NCBI GenBank assembly: GCA_034926235.1
Contig: JAYFRE010000081.1
Location: forward strand, 1 to 33,106
Source of the DNA: JAYFRE01 sp034926235
GTDB taxonomy: Bacteria > Pseudomonadota > Alphaproteobacteria > Rhodospirillales > Magnetospirillaceae
Length of the DNA: 33,106 nt
Reading direction: 5' to 3'
A model generated the notes under the pieces. The model made no database searches, was not told the origin of the DNA, and worked only from the letters and a program-made list of their open reading frames with translations. Below, piece by piece: positions 7,771 through 14,776 of this stretch. Position 1 is the first letter of the stretch; every line of letters starts with the position of its first letter. The position numbers were made by a program, and so were the translations under genes.

Positions 7771-8646
7771 TCAGGCGCTCAAATGACGCCGTGCGACCAG
7801 CCGCCAGATCAGCCCGTCTTTAACTCCTGCGATCAGCGACAGAAGATAAATGACGCCAGCGGTCAGTACGATCGCCGGACCGGACGGCAGATCGGCGGAA
7901 AAAGATAGCGCCAGGCCCAGATAGCCGGAAAGAAGCGCTATTCCGGTCGCCGCCAGGATCATGCCCCAGACATCCCTGGCCCAGAACCGGGCCGCCGTCG
8001 CCGGCAGCATCATCAGCCCGACCGCCATCAGGGTCCCCAGCGCCTGGAATGCGCTGACCATGTTCAGCACCACCAGCACCAAAAACGCCGTGTGCGCCAG
8101 CCCGCCCCGCCCCCCGACCGTGGCCAGGAAAGCCGGATCGAAACATTCGGCGATCAGAGCGCGATACAAAGCGGCAAACCCAACCAGGCTGAGGCTGGAA
8201 ATCGTCGCCATCAGCAGCAACGCCGCATCGTCCACGGCCAGAACCGAGCCGAACAGGACATGCATGAGGTCCACTGCCGACCCCTTAAGCGACACCAGCA
8301 GCACACCGCCGGCCAGCGAGATCAGAAAGAAGGAGGCGAAACTGGCATCCTCCTTTTGCGGGGTATGGCGGCTGACCAGCCCCGAAAGCAGAGCCACCGC
8401 GAGCCCGGCGATGAACCCGCCCAGGCTCATCGCCGGCAGCGACAATCCGGCGATCATGAACCCCAGCGCCGCTCCGGGCAGCACCGAATGGGCCATGGTG
8501 TCGCCGATCAGGCTCATGCGGCGCAGCACCAGAAAGACGCCTACCGGCCCCGATCCCAGCGCCAGCGCCAGGATGGCGACCAAGGCCCGGCGCATGAAGG
8601 CGAAATCGGCAAAGGGCGCGATCGCCGCATCGTAGAGAAAATTCAT
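7771..8646 (-). CDS. znuB: Zinc ABC transporter permease ZnuB
   Basis: This is an inner-membrane permease of the ABC-3 family (ZnuB/TroC type) that carries the metal released by ZnuA. The 291-aa product is hydrophobic throughout, with about eight membrane segments and family motifs SLIGDTMAHSVLPGAALGF near the N-terminus and FQALGTLMAVGLMMLPATAARFWA in the second half. ATG 8646 overlaps the znuC stop (ATGA), which is preferred over an in-frame ATG five codons upstream. Mn- and Zn-type permeases are hard to separate by sequence; the zinc call rests on the His-rich ZnuA and the Zur-like box in the locus. Confidence 0.9.
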   Translation of the reverse strand: MNFLYDAAIAPFADFAFMRRALVAILALALGSGPVGVFLVLRRMSLIGDTMAHSVLPGAALGFMIAGLSLPAMSLGGFIAGLAVALLSGLVSRHTPQKEDASFASFFLISLAGGVLLVSLKGSAVDLMHVLFGSVLAVDDAALLLMATISSLSLVGFAALYRALIAECFDPAFLATVGGRGGLAHTAFLVLVVLNMVSAFQALGTLMAVGLMMLPATAARFWARDVWGMILAATGIALLSGYLGLALSFSADLPSGPAIVLTAGVIYLLSLIAGVKDGLIWRLVARRHLSA

Positions 8647-9383
8647 GCCGCCCCCTGGCAAATATCCGCATCCGGAAACCAGGCTTCGCTCATGCTACGC
8701 GCGCGGGCCAGATTCTCCGGCGTCAGGACCGTATCGGTCGCCCCCCAGGCCACCAGCCCGCGCGCCATCAGCAGGCAATCGGGAAAGAAACGGCGCACCA
8801 GTTCGATATCGTGCAAAACCACGATCTGGGTCCGCCCCTCGTCATGCCAGCGTTCGATCAGATGCAGAAGATCGGCGATGGTCCGTTCGTCCATGGCCGA
8901 GAAAGGCTCGTCGAGCAGGATCAGCCGGCTATCGGACGCCATCACCCGCGCGAACAGCACGCGCTGGCGTTGACCCGCCGACAACGCGCCGAACAATCGG
9001 TCCTCGAACCCCGCCAGTCCGACCGCCTCCAAAGCGGCGGCGATCCGGCCCAGCATGCCCCCGGTAACAGGAGCGAAGGCACCGATCCGCCGCCACAACC
9101 CCAACGCCACCACGTCATGGACGGTAATCGGAAAGGAGTCGTCGATGGCCGACATCTGCGGCAAATAGCCGATCCCGCCATCGCCCGGACCATGCCGCAG
9201 GACCGTTCCTTCGGACGGCGACAAAAGCCCGGCGATGAGCTTGACCAGCGTGCTCTTGCCCGCGCCATTCGGCCCGATCAGGGCGGTCAGGCTGCCTTGG
9301 GCGAAATCACCGCCGACATGATGCACCGCCGGATGGCGGTCATAGGTCACGGTCACGTCGCGAAGCGACAAGGCGGGCGTCAT
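8643..9383 (-). CDS. znuC: Zinc ABC transporter ATP-binding protein ZnuC
   Basis: This is the ATPase subunit (246 aa) that powers the ZnuB permease. The Walker A motif GPNGAGKS is at about residues 37-44, the signature reads LSAGQRQRVLFARVM (Ala in place of the first Gly of LSGGQ), Walker B is LILLDEPFSAMD, and the switch His is in VVLHD. A Gln-loop lies in YLPQMS. It starts just 4 bases after the stop of a 50-codon ORF with a GGGGA ribosome-binding site, and its stop overlaps znuB. The order small ORF-znuC-znuB suggests one transcript, divergent from znuA. Confidence 0.92.
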   Translation of the reverse strand: MTPALSLRDVTVTYDRHPAVHHVGGDFAQGSLTALIGPNGAGKSTLVKLIAGLLSPSEGTVLRHGPGDGGIGYLPQMSAIDDSFPITVHDVVALGLWRRIGAFAPVTGGMLGRIAAALEAVGLAGFEDRLFGALSAGQRQRVLFARVMASDSRLILLDEPFSAMDERTIADLLHLIERWHDEGRTQIVVLHDIELVRRFFPDCLLMARGLVAWGATDTVLTPENLARARSMSEAWFPDADICQGAA

Positions 9384-9387
9384 TGCG

Positions 9388-9540
9388 CTATCCCCACAAA
9401 TCCAAAGCCCAGCCGACCGCCAGCCACAGGACGAGGATCACCGCACCCGCCAGGGCCAGCCGGCGGGGCAGCCCCCATAGAAAGGGCGAAAAGTGGACAT
9501 GTCCGTAGGGTGGCGCGGAATCGGTCGGATGAGAGGTCAT
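9388..9540 (-). CDS. Small single-span membrane protein in zinc operon (50 aa, hypothetical)
   Basis: This short reading frame lies immediately upstream of znuC on the same strand; its TAG is 4 bases before the znuC ATG. The product starts MTSHPTDSAPPYGHVHF, continues with a basic LPRRLA patch, then one strongly hydrophobic, Trp-rich helix (about residues 28-47) and ends ALDLWG. Charge distribution predicts N-terminus inside. Three histidines precede the helix, which would suit metal handling. No clear Shine-Dalgarno sequence precedes the ATG; instead GTTATAAC ends 8 bases upstream, so the message might be leaderless. I recognise no family. The evidence is position, membrane character and tight spacing; the function is unknown, with a role as a ZnuBC accessory being inference. 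Confidence 0.6.
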   Translation of the reverse strand: MTSHPTDSAPPYGHVHFSPFLWGLPRRLALAGAVILVLWLAVGWALDLWG

Positions 9541-9616
9541 TTCGCGTCGTTATAACATCCTTTTCCAGATCGCCGTCCAGGCGTTTTCGAGGCACAAGCC
9601 CGGCGTTCTTGCAATA

Positions 9617-9631
9617 TGTTATATAATAACG
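9617..9631. promoter_or_regulatory. Zur-box-like palindrome between znuA and znuCB
   Basis: The sequence TGTTATATAATAACG holds perfect arms GTTAT and ATAAC (9618-9630) around ATA, matching the general proteobacterial Zur operator form TGTTATA-N-TATAACA. A consensus TATAAT (9622-9627) lies inside it, so bound Zur would cover the -10 element of znuA, 43 bases from its start. The box can serve both divergent units. A related 8-bp palindrome GTTATAAC lies at 9549-9556, just before the 50-aa ORF. Confidence 0.7.
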
Positions 9632-9673
9632 TTACTATTTGCCCCGCACTGAATCAAACGAAACGAGTCTCTC

Positions 9674-10600
9674 ATGATTCCTGTCCGCACTCTTTTCCTG
9701 GCGGCTTCAGCCGCCCTCCTGGCCTTTGCGCCCGCCCAGGCCGCCCAGCCCCTGCCAGTGGTCGCCAGTTTCACCATCCTGGGCGACATGGCGAGCCAGA
9801 TCGGCGGCGACAAGATCGCCGTCGCCACACTGGTCGGCCCCGACGGCGATGCCCATGTCTATCAGCCCACCCCTTCGGACGCCAAAACCCTGGCCCGGTC
9901 GCGTCTGGTGCTGGTCAACGGACTGGGCATGGAAGGCTGGCTGGACCGTTTGGTCGCCGCCTCGGCCACCAAGGCGCCCGTCATCGTCGTCAGCCAGGGC
10001 GTTGCGCCCTTGACCATGGAGGACGAGGACGAAGATCATGCCGATCACGAAAAAGGTCATGATCATGACGGTCTCGACCCCCATGCCTGGCAGAATCTGG
10101 CCAACGGCAAGATCTACGCCGCCAATATCGGCGCGGCCCTGGCCAAGGCCGATCCCGCCAACGCCGCCTATTACCAGCAGCGGACGCAAGACTACATCGC
10201 CCGGCTCGATGCGCTCGATTCCTGGGTCAAGGCTGAAATCGCCCGCGTGCCCGAGGCCAAGCGCAAGATCGTCACCTCGCACGACGCCTTCGGTTATTTC
10301 GCAAACGCCTATGGAGTCGCGTTCCTGGCCCCTGTCGGCATCAGCACGGAAGCCGAACCCTCGGCCGCCGGCATGGGCCGGCTGATCGAGCAGATCAAAA
10401 AGGAAGGCGTCAAGACCGTGTTCGTCGAATCGATGAGCAGCCCCAAACTGGCCGAGGTGCTGGCCAAGGATGCGGGCGCCGCCGTCGGCGCGGCCATCTA
10501 TTCCGATTCTCTGTCGCCCAAAAATGGCCCCGCCCCCAGCTACGAGGCGATGTTCCGTCACAATGTGCCGCTGTTCGTGGACGCCATGGATCGGGAATAG
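9674..10600 (+). CDS. znuA: Zinc ABC transporter periplasmic binding protein ZnuA
   Basis: This is a cluster A-I periplasmic metal-binding protein (308 aa) that delivers zinc to ZnuBC. A signal peptide (about residues 1-23, cleavage after AQA) is followed by two lobes. Expected metal ligands are visible: His61 (DAHVYQPTPSD), His137 (LDPHAWQN), His203 (TSHDAFGYF) and Asp278 (YSDSLS). A short acidic, His-rich loop at about 115-132 (EDEDEDHADHEKGHDHD) is typical of zinc rather than manganese binders. The gene is divergent from znuCB and has the Zur-like box in its promoter. A strong terminator follows. Confidence 0.94.
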   Translation: MIPVRTLFLAASAALLAFAPAQAAQPLPVVASFTILGDMASQIGGDKIAVATLVGPDGDAHVYQPTPSDAKTLARSRLVLVNGLGMEGWLDRLVAASATKAPVIVVSQGVAPLTMEDEDEDHADHEKGHDHDGLDPHAWQNLANGKIYAANIGAALAKADPANAAYYQQRTQDYIARLDALDSWVKAEIARVPEAKRKIVTSHDAFGYFANAYGVAFLAPVGISTEAEPSAAGMGRLIEQIKKEGVKTVFVESMSSPKLAEVLAKDAGAAVGAAIYSDSLSPKNGPAPSYEAMFRHNVPLFVDAMDRE

Positions 10601-10655
10601 GCCTAAGAAACGGCTCGGCCATCCGGCGGCGCTGTACCCGACGCTGTCCGAACCC

Positions 10656-10684
10656 GCCCGGAGGCAAAAGCCTCCGGGCTTTTT
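10656..10684 (+). terminator. Rho-independent terminator after znuA
   Basis: A perfect 10-bp stem, GCCCGGAGGC (10656-10665) with GCCTCCGGGC (10670-10679), encloses an AAAA loop and is followed by TTTTT. It ends the znuA transcript 56 bases after the stop codon. Confidence 0.88.
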
Positions 10685-10687
10685 ATT

Positions 10688-10725
10688 AAAAACAGGTGGG
10701 TTCGGGAGGCAACACCTCCCTGTTT
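10688..10725 (-). terminator. Candidate terminator after ilvM
   Basis: Read on the minus strand, AAACAG pairs with CTGTTT on either side of an inner stem GGGAGG/CCTCCC (loop TGTTG), and the right arm runs into TTTTT. It lies directly after the ilvM stop and, with the znuA terminator, separates the two convergent units. Confidence 0.6.
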
Positions 10726-10729
10726 CTTC

Positions 10730-10987
10730 TCAGGTCGCCACACGCCGCGCCGCCGCCGGGCGGACATCGATGCGCACCACGTCCAACACCTTGCTCAATT
10801 GCGCCGACAGCCCGTCCACCGGCCGCAAACCCGCGATGGTGAGATCGAGATCGACATGCTCGCTCTCGGCAGGCTGAATCATGTTCATGACGCAAACCCG
10901 AAACCCGCGATGACGGATGACGCGCAAGATGCGCTCCATGATCTCGGGCCGGAATCGGGCACGGATCGACAACTGATTATAGGTCAT
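10730..10987 (-). CDS. ilvM: Acetohydroxyacid synthase II small subunit IlvM
   Basis: This 85-aa ACT-domain protein is the small subunit of acetohydroxyacid synthase II. The sequence SIRARFRPEIMERILRVIRH and GFRVCVMNM closely resemble enterobacterial IlvM (SARFNPETLERVLRVVRHRG and the CSMNM region). It is far shorter than the ilvH/ilvN subunits (about 160 aa) that most alphaproteobacteria use. The start overlaps the ilvG stop (ATGA), indicating translational coupling and stoichiometric assembly with IlvG. IlvM of E. coli activates its large subunit and the isozyme is insensitive to valine; whether this holds here is inference. Confidence 0.92.
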   Translation of the reverse strand: MTYNQLSIRARFRPEIMERILRVIRHRGFRVCVMNMIQPAESEHVDLDLTIAGLRPVDGLSAQLSKVLDVVRIDVRPAAARRVAT

Positions 10988-12630
10988 GACAGGCTCTCCA
11001 ACATGGTTTCGTTGCCGGCGCCGGGCGGCACCAGCGGCCAGACATTCGCCTCCGGATCGATCGCGACCTGGAGCAGATAGGGACCTTGGGCCGCCAGCAT
11101 CGCCGCCAGCCCCTCACCGATTTGGGATGCGCGGTCGATGCGCCGGCCGGGAATGCCGAACGCTTTGGCCAAAGTCAGGAAATCGGGATTGTCGTCCAGG
11201 ATGGTCTCGCTATGACGGCCCTGGAAAAACAGGCTCTGCCATTGACGGACCATGCCCAGGCGCTGGTTATCCATCAGCACGATTTTCAGCGGCAGACGAT
11301 GCCGCTTCACCGTGCCCAGCTCCTGCACATTCATCATAAAGGAACCATCGCCGGACACGCAGATCACCGTCGCCTCCGGGCGCGCCATCTGTGCGCCGAC
11401 CGCCGCCGGCAGGCCGAAGCCCATCGTTCCCAATCCGCTGGAGGTAATGAAATCCTCCGGTCGGCTGAAATGCATATGCTGCGCCGCCCACATCTGATGC
11501 TGACCAACATCGGTGGTGACCACCGCGCCTGCGGGTTTGCGCTCCGACAGGGTTTTCAGGAAGAACGGCCCATCGATGGCCGGGCCGGCGGAGTCATAAC
11601 GCCAGGCATGCTCTTCCTTCATCCGTATCGCCTGACGCCGCCAGCCATCGATACGCAAGGGCTGCTGCAACGCCGGCAGCAGCCGGTTCAGATCGCCCCT
11701 CAAACTCACATTCGCCCGGCGCAACTTGCCCAGCTCGGCGGGGTCGATGTCCACATGAATCACGGCTGCGTTGGCAGCGAAACGGTCCAGCCGCCCGGTC
11801 GCGCGATCGTCGAAACGTGCGCCCACGGCAAGCAGCAGATCGCATTCCTGCACCGCCAGATTGGCCGCCTTGGCACCATGCATGCCCAGCATGCCCAGAT
11901 AGGCCGGGTCTTCGGGGTCCACGCTTCCCAGCCCCTTCAACGTCACGACCGACGGCATCCCGGTTTCGTCCAGGAAAGCGCGCAACGTCGGCACTCCACG
12001 CGCCATACCCACGCCGCCGCCGGCGTAAAGAACCGGTTTGCGGGCGTTCTTCAGCATCGTCCGCGCCAGGGCAATGTCCTGCGCCGGAAAATCGGGCGCA
12101 TCCACCGCGGGTAGCAGATAAGGGCTGAGCGCGCCGCAGGCCTGCTGAACATCCTTGGGGATATCGATCAGCACCGGGCCGGGCCGCCCCTCACGGGCGA
12201 TGGCGAAGGCTTCCGCCAAAATCCTGGGCAGCGATTTCAGCGAATCGGCCAAAAAGCTATGCTTGGTGCAAGAGAGAGACAATCCCAGCACATCGATTTC
12301 CTGGAACGCGTCCGTCCCGATCAGGGCCGAACCGACCTGCCCGGTAATCGCCACGATCGGCACCGAATCGGTCAGGGCGTCGGCCAGGCCGGTAACCAGA
12401 TTGGCGGCTCCGGGACCGGAGGTGGCGATGCAGACGCCCACCTTGCCGGTCGCACGGGCATAGCCGATGGCCGCCATCGCCGCGCCCTGTTCGTGGCGGC
12501 ACAGCACATGATCGACGCCGCCATCATAAAGAGCGTCATAGACCGGCATAATCGCGCCGCCCGGATAACCGAAAACCGTATCCACGCCCTGTGCGCGTAG
12601 CGCCCGGACGACCCATTGCGCCCCGTTCAT
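10984..12630 (-). CDS. ilvG: Acetohydroxyacid synthase II large subunit IlvG
   Basis: This thiamine-diphosphate enzyme condenses pyruvate with pyruvate or 2-ketobutyrate, the first common step of Val, Leu and Ile synthesis. The 548-aa protein has the same length as E. coli IlvG and matches it closely from the first residue (MNGAQWVVRALRAQGVDTVF). The catalytic Glu47 lies in CRHEQGAAMA, the FAD-binding domain is in the middle (GGGVGMARG), and the ThDP motif begins at GDG 427-429 and includes GSFMMNVQELGTVKR. ATG 12630 is chosen because AAGGAGA precedes it; an open frame upstream runs through the attenuator and is not coding. It is cotranscribed with ilvM behind a leader peptide and attenuator. 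Confidence 0.95.
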   Translation of the reverse strand: MNGAQWVVRALRAQGVDTVFGYPGGAIMPVYDALYDGGVDHVLCRHEQGAAMAAIGYARATGKVGVCIATSGPGAANLVTGLADALTDSVPIVAITGQVGSALIGTDAFQEIDVLGLSLSCTKHSFLADSLKSLPRILAEAFAIAREGRPGPVLIDIPKDVQQACGALSPYLLPAVDAPDFPAQDIALARTMLKNARKPVLYAGGGVGMARGVPTLRAFLDETGMPSVVTLKGLGSVDPEDPAYLGMLGMHGAKAANLAVQECDLLLAVGARFDDRATGRLDRFAANAAVIHVDIDPAELGKLRRANVSLRGDLNRLLPALQQPLRIDGWRRQAIRMKEEHAWRYDSAGPAIDGPFFLKTLSERKPAGAVVTTDVGQHQMWAAQHMHFSRPEDFITSSGLGTMGFGLPAAVGAQMARPEATVICVSGDGSFMMNVQELGTVKRHRLPLKIVLMDNQRLGMVRQWQSLFFQGRHSETILDDNPDFLTLAKAFGIPGRRIDRASQIGEGLAAMLAAQGPYLLQVAIDPEANVWPLVPPGAGNETMLESLS

Positions 12631-12665
12631 GCCCGTTCTCCTTATCCGGCCGCGATTCGGCCAAT

Positions 12666-12695
12666 AAAAAACCCCCGGACCTTGCGGTGCGGGGG
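12666..12695 (-). terminator. Intrinsic attenuator of the ilvGM operon
   Basis: On the minus strand the arms CCCCCGCACC (12695-12686) and GGTCCGGGGG (12681-12672) pair with one mismatch around a GCAA loop and are followed by TTTTTT (12671-12666). This is a rho-independent terminator 35 bases before ilvG and 29 bases after the leader peptide stop, the arrangement of amino-acid attenuators. CAAGGTC in its loop and 3' arm (12684-12678) is complementary to GACCTTG within the leader peptide (12748-12742), giving a possible antiterminator pairing. Confidence 0.85.
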
Positions 12696-12724
12696 CGATT
12701 CTTGAATTCAGGTTCGACGGTCTT

Positions 12725-12823
12725 TTAAGCCACGCTTCCTCCAAGGTCTGCCCCGCGCAGTGGAATAATAAGCTCCACTACGTCAACGATAATCAGGCTG
12801 ATCACCAGGGCGAACGCACGCAT
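12725..12823 (-). CDS. ilvL: ilvGM leader peptide (32 aa, branched-chain rich)
   Basis: A 32-codon ORF precedes the attenuator. About 15 of its residues are Leu, Ile or Val, with the dense run LVISLIIVDVVELIIPL at positions 6-22. This matches the role of a control peptide: slow translation when charged branched-chain tRNAs are scarce would stall the ribosome over the codon cluster and favour the antiterminator, letting RNA polymerase reach ilvG. The ATG is at 12823 and TAA at 12725; only a weak GAGA element precedes the start. The peptide needs no function of its own. Confidence comes from composition plus the terminator immediately downstream. Confidence 0.85.
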   Translation of the reverse strand: MRAFALVISLIIVDVVELIIPLRGADLGGSVA

Positions 12824-13068
12824 AGGAATTGGGTCTCGCGGCTCTAATGTCTATCCAACGAACGTATCAGGGCTATCACAGTCGGGGCGGCCCTGACAAT
12901 ATTTTTCAACCAAATGCAAAAAACACCGTCTTGAGACCGGGCTGCCGCCCGGACCCGCCCGGAGGCCAGCCTCCGGAGCTTTAATTCTTTTATTTCGGGG
13001 ATCGGGGGCGCCCCCCCCTAAGAACGCCTGCGTGTGAGTTTTTCTTCAAAGCCTGTCAGGGCCGCTGA
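12824..13068. other. Intergenic region upstream of ilvL, with dispersed-repeat hairpin
   Basis: No gene is seen. The ilv promoter should lie in 12830-12920 on the minus strand; an inverted repeat TCAGGGC (12867-12873)/GCCCTGA (12890-12896) lies there. At 12960-12975 the arms CGGAGG and CCTCCG form a hairpin with loop CCAG followed on the plus strand by a T-rich tract, and 12953-12966 repeats 14 bases found at 10652-10665. A C/G-homopolymer tract (13003-13018) ends the stretch. Confidence 0.55.
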
Positions 13069-13422
13069 TCAGCCGATCGCGGCGGTCAGCTCGCGACGCA
13101 ACCCTTCCGGCGAAATCGGCTTGCGCAGCACCGGCAGCCCCCAGCATTCCACCTCGGCCAGAACGTTCTCGCCGGTGACGATCATGGCTGGAACCTCGTG
13201 CCCGGCCATACGAATGATTTCATGCACGGCGTCGATGCCGGTGCCGCCGTCATTCAGGCGATAATCGGAAATGATGACATCGGGCGTCGGACTGGTGCGC
13301 AACCGGTCCAGCGCTTCCTGGGAAGACGCCACGCCGATGACATCATGCCCCCAGGATTCCAGCAGCATCGTCATGCCGCACAGAACCAGCGGGTTGTCTT
13401 CGATCGCCAGAATGATCGCCAT
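13069..13422 (-). CDS. Stand-alone response-regulator receiver protein
   Basis: The 117-aa product is a single CheY-like receiver domain with no output domain. Acidic residues Glu8-Asp9, phospho-acceptor Asp53 (IISDYRLNDGG), Thr83 (IVTGE) and Lys101 (LRKPI) are all present, so it should be phosphorylatable. The DYRLNDGGTGIDAV segment resembles the C-terminal receivers of hybrid histidine kinases more than CheY or Spo0F, suggesting it is a detached receiver acting in a phosphorelay. No kinase gene is adjacent. It is expressed alone between the ilv leader and the M20 gene; the ribosome-binding site is poor. Confidence 0.85.
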   Translation of the reverse strand: MAIILAIEDNPLVLCGMTMLLESWGHDVIGVASSQEALDRLRTSPTPDVIISDYRLNDGGTGIDAVHEIIRMAGHEVPAMIVTGENVLAEVECWGLPVLRKPISPEGLRRELTAAIG

Positions 13423-13479
13423 CCTCGGTTCTCAGCCTCGCTCTCGCCATTCACACCCCGACGGGGGATAGTGCTTTAT

Positions 13480-13502
13480 ACCCTCCGATCCCCCTTGAGG
13501 GT
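13480..13502. promoter_or_regulatory. Inverted repeat upstream of receiver gene
   Basis: Arms ACCCTC and GAGGGT flank an 11-base spacer. On the minus strand a TATAAA hexamer (13480-13475) follows directly, about 55 bases before the receiver gene, so this could be a promoter with an overlapping activator or repressor site. The arms are short and the call is tentative. Confidence 0.3.
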
Positions 13503-13588
13503 TAGATGGACGAGTGGGCTACCCCGAAAGGCTAACTCCGACCGGAACACCCCTTACCCGTCCCGAATGAATCATCCGCAGCGGCGAT

Positions 13589-14776
13589 TCAGCTATCCCG
13601 TCCGGTCCAGTCGGCGATGATAGCCCGGTAAAGCCTCACCGCTTCTTCGATGCGACGCACCTCGCACCATTCATCCGTCTGATGCGCCATGCCGGGCTCG
13701 CCCGGCCCCAGGATCGCCGTCGGCGCTCCGCCCAAAGCCGGCGTCAGCACCGAGGCGTCGGTGAAATAGGTCGCCGCTTCGGGCTTTTGCGGCAGGCCGG
13801 TTTCCTTCTCGACCAGATCGGCGAGACGGTTCATCCAGGGGAGGCCCGGATCGCTCCAAATACCGGGCAGGTCGATCAGCGGCGTGACCGCCGCGCCCTC
13901 GCCGACATAATCCGGCATCGAATCGCGCAGACGGGCATGTTCCTGACCGGGGATGGTGCGGATGTCGATGGTGATCTCGGCACGATCAGGCACGGAATTG
14001 ATGTTCATGCCGCCGCTCATCGTGCCGACATTCAAGGTCGGCGATCCCAGAACGGGGTGGCCGGGCACGCCGAAATCATAATGTTCCAGCCGACTCACCA
14101 CCCGCGCGGCCTTGTAGAGCGCATTGACGCCCCGTTCGGGCATCGAACCGTGCGCCGTCTTGCCGCTGGTCACCGCACGCAGCCACAGAACGCCCTTATG
14201 GCCCGCAAACAGCCGGTTGTCGGTCGGCTCGGCCACCACCAAAGCACCCACCTGGGGCAACGCGCCGCCCTGGGTCAGCGCCAGCGCGCCGGCGCACCCC
14301 GTTTCCTCGCCCGCCGTCAGCACCAGCACCGCACCCGGACCCTGGCGCAGCCGGTCGGCCTCGGCGATCGCGGCGGCGACAAAAGCGGCGACACCCGCCT
14401 TCATGTCCGACGCCCCGCGTCCGTAAAGCTTGCCATCGACGATATCGCCGGCAAAAGGATCCTGGCTCCAGGCCGCAGCACCCAACGGCACAGTGTCGAT
14501 ATGGCCCGTAAAGCCGATCGGCAGCGGACCGCCAGGAGAAACGCCCAGCGTGGCGATCAGATTGGCCCGTCCCTCGCCCATCTTCTGCACGGTCACGGTG
14601 AAACCGGCCGCGTCCAGAAGACCGGCCAGATAGCGGGCGCAAGACTCTTCCTCGCCCGGCGGATTGACGGTCTTGAAGCCAATCAAACGGCGGGTCAGCG
14701 CGACCGCGTCGGGAACACCGTTCGCGTTCGACAGCAGGTCCTGTTCAACCGAAATAGGCGGCGTGGACTTGGGCAT
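13589..14776 (-). CDS. M20-family metallo-amidohydrolase (ArgE/DapE-like deacylase)
   Basis: This 395-aa zinc-dependent hydrolase belongs to the ArgE/DapE/aminoacylase family, which removes acyl groups from amino acids. Expected metal and catalytic residues are seen: His92 and Asp94 (GHIDTVPLG), Asp124 (RGASDMKAG), Glu157-Glu158 (TAGEETGC), Glu183 (VAEPTD) and His365 (MAHQTDE). A dimerisation domain interrupts the catalytic domain (about 195-305, with MNINSVPDRAEITIDIRTIP). Its start lies inside the 3' end of livF (32-base overlap), so it is the last gene of the Liv-type transporter operon. The overlap suggests that the imported substrate could be an N-acyl amino acid or similar amide cleaved by this enzyme (inference). 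Specificity cannot be read from sequence; argE and dapE proper remain possible. Confidence 0.85.
   Translation of the reverse strand: MPKSTPPISVEQDLLSNANGVPDAVALTRRLIGFKTVNPPGEEESCARYLAGLLDAAGFTVTVQKMGEGRANLIATLGVSPGGPLPIGFTGHIDTVPLGAAAWSQDPFAGDIVDGKLYGRGASDMKAGVAAFVAAAIAEADRLRQGPGAVLVLTAGEETGCAGALALTQGGALPQVGALVVAEPTDNRLFAGHKGVLWLRAVTSGKTAHGSMPERGVNALYKAARVVSRLEHYDFGVPGHPVLGSPTLNVGTMSGGMNINSVPDRAEITIDIRTIPGQEHARLRDSMPDYVGEGAAVTPLIDLPGIWSDPGLPWMNRLADLVEKETGLPQKPEAATYFTDASVLTPALGGAPTAILGPGEPGMAHQTDEWCEVRRIEEAVRLYRAIIADWTGRDS

Noticed and set aside
9380..9595. Minus-strand 71-codon frame upstream of znuC in a different frame from the 50-aa ORF
   Set aside because: It overlaps the znuC start, has low-complexity Pro/Gly sequence and no membrane helix; the 50-aa frame fits the operon spacing better.
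11086..12114. Long plus-strand open frame (342 codons) opposite ilvG
   Set aside because: It is the antisense shadow of ilvG; the protein is rich in His, Gln and Arg with no domain, while the minus strand matches IlvG throughout.
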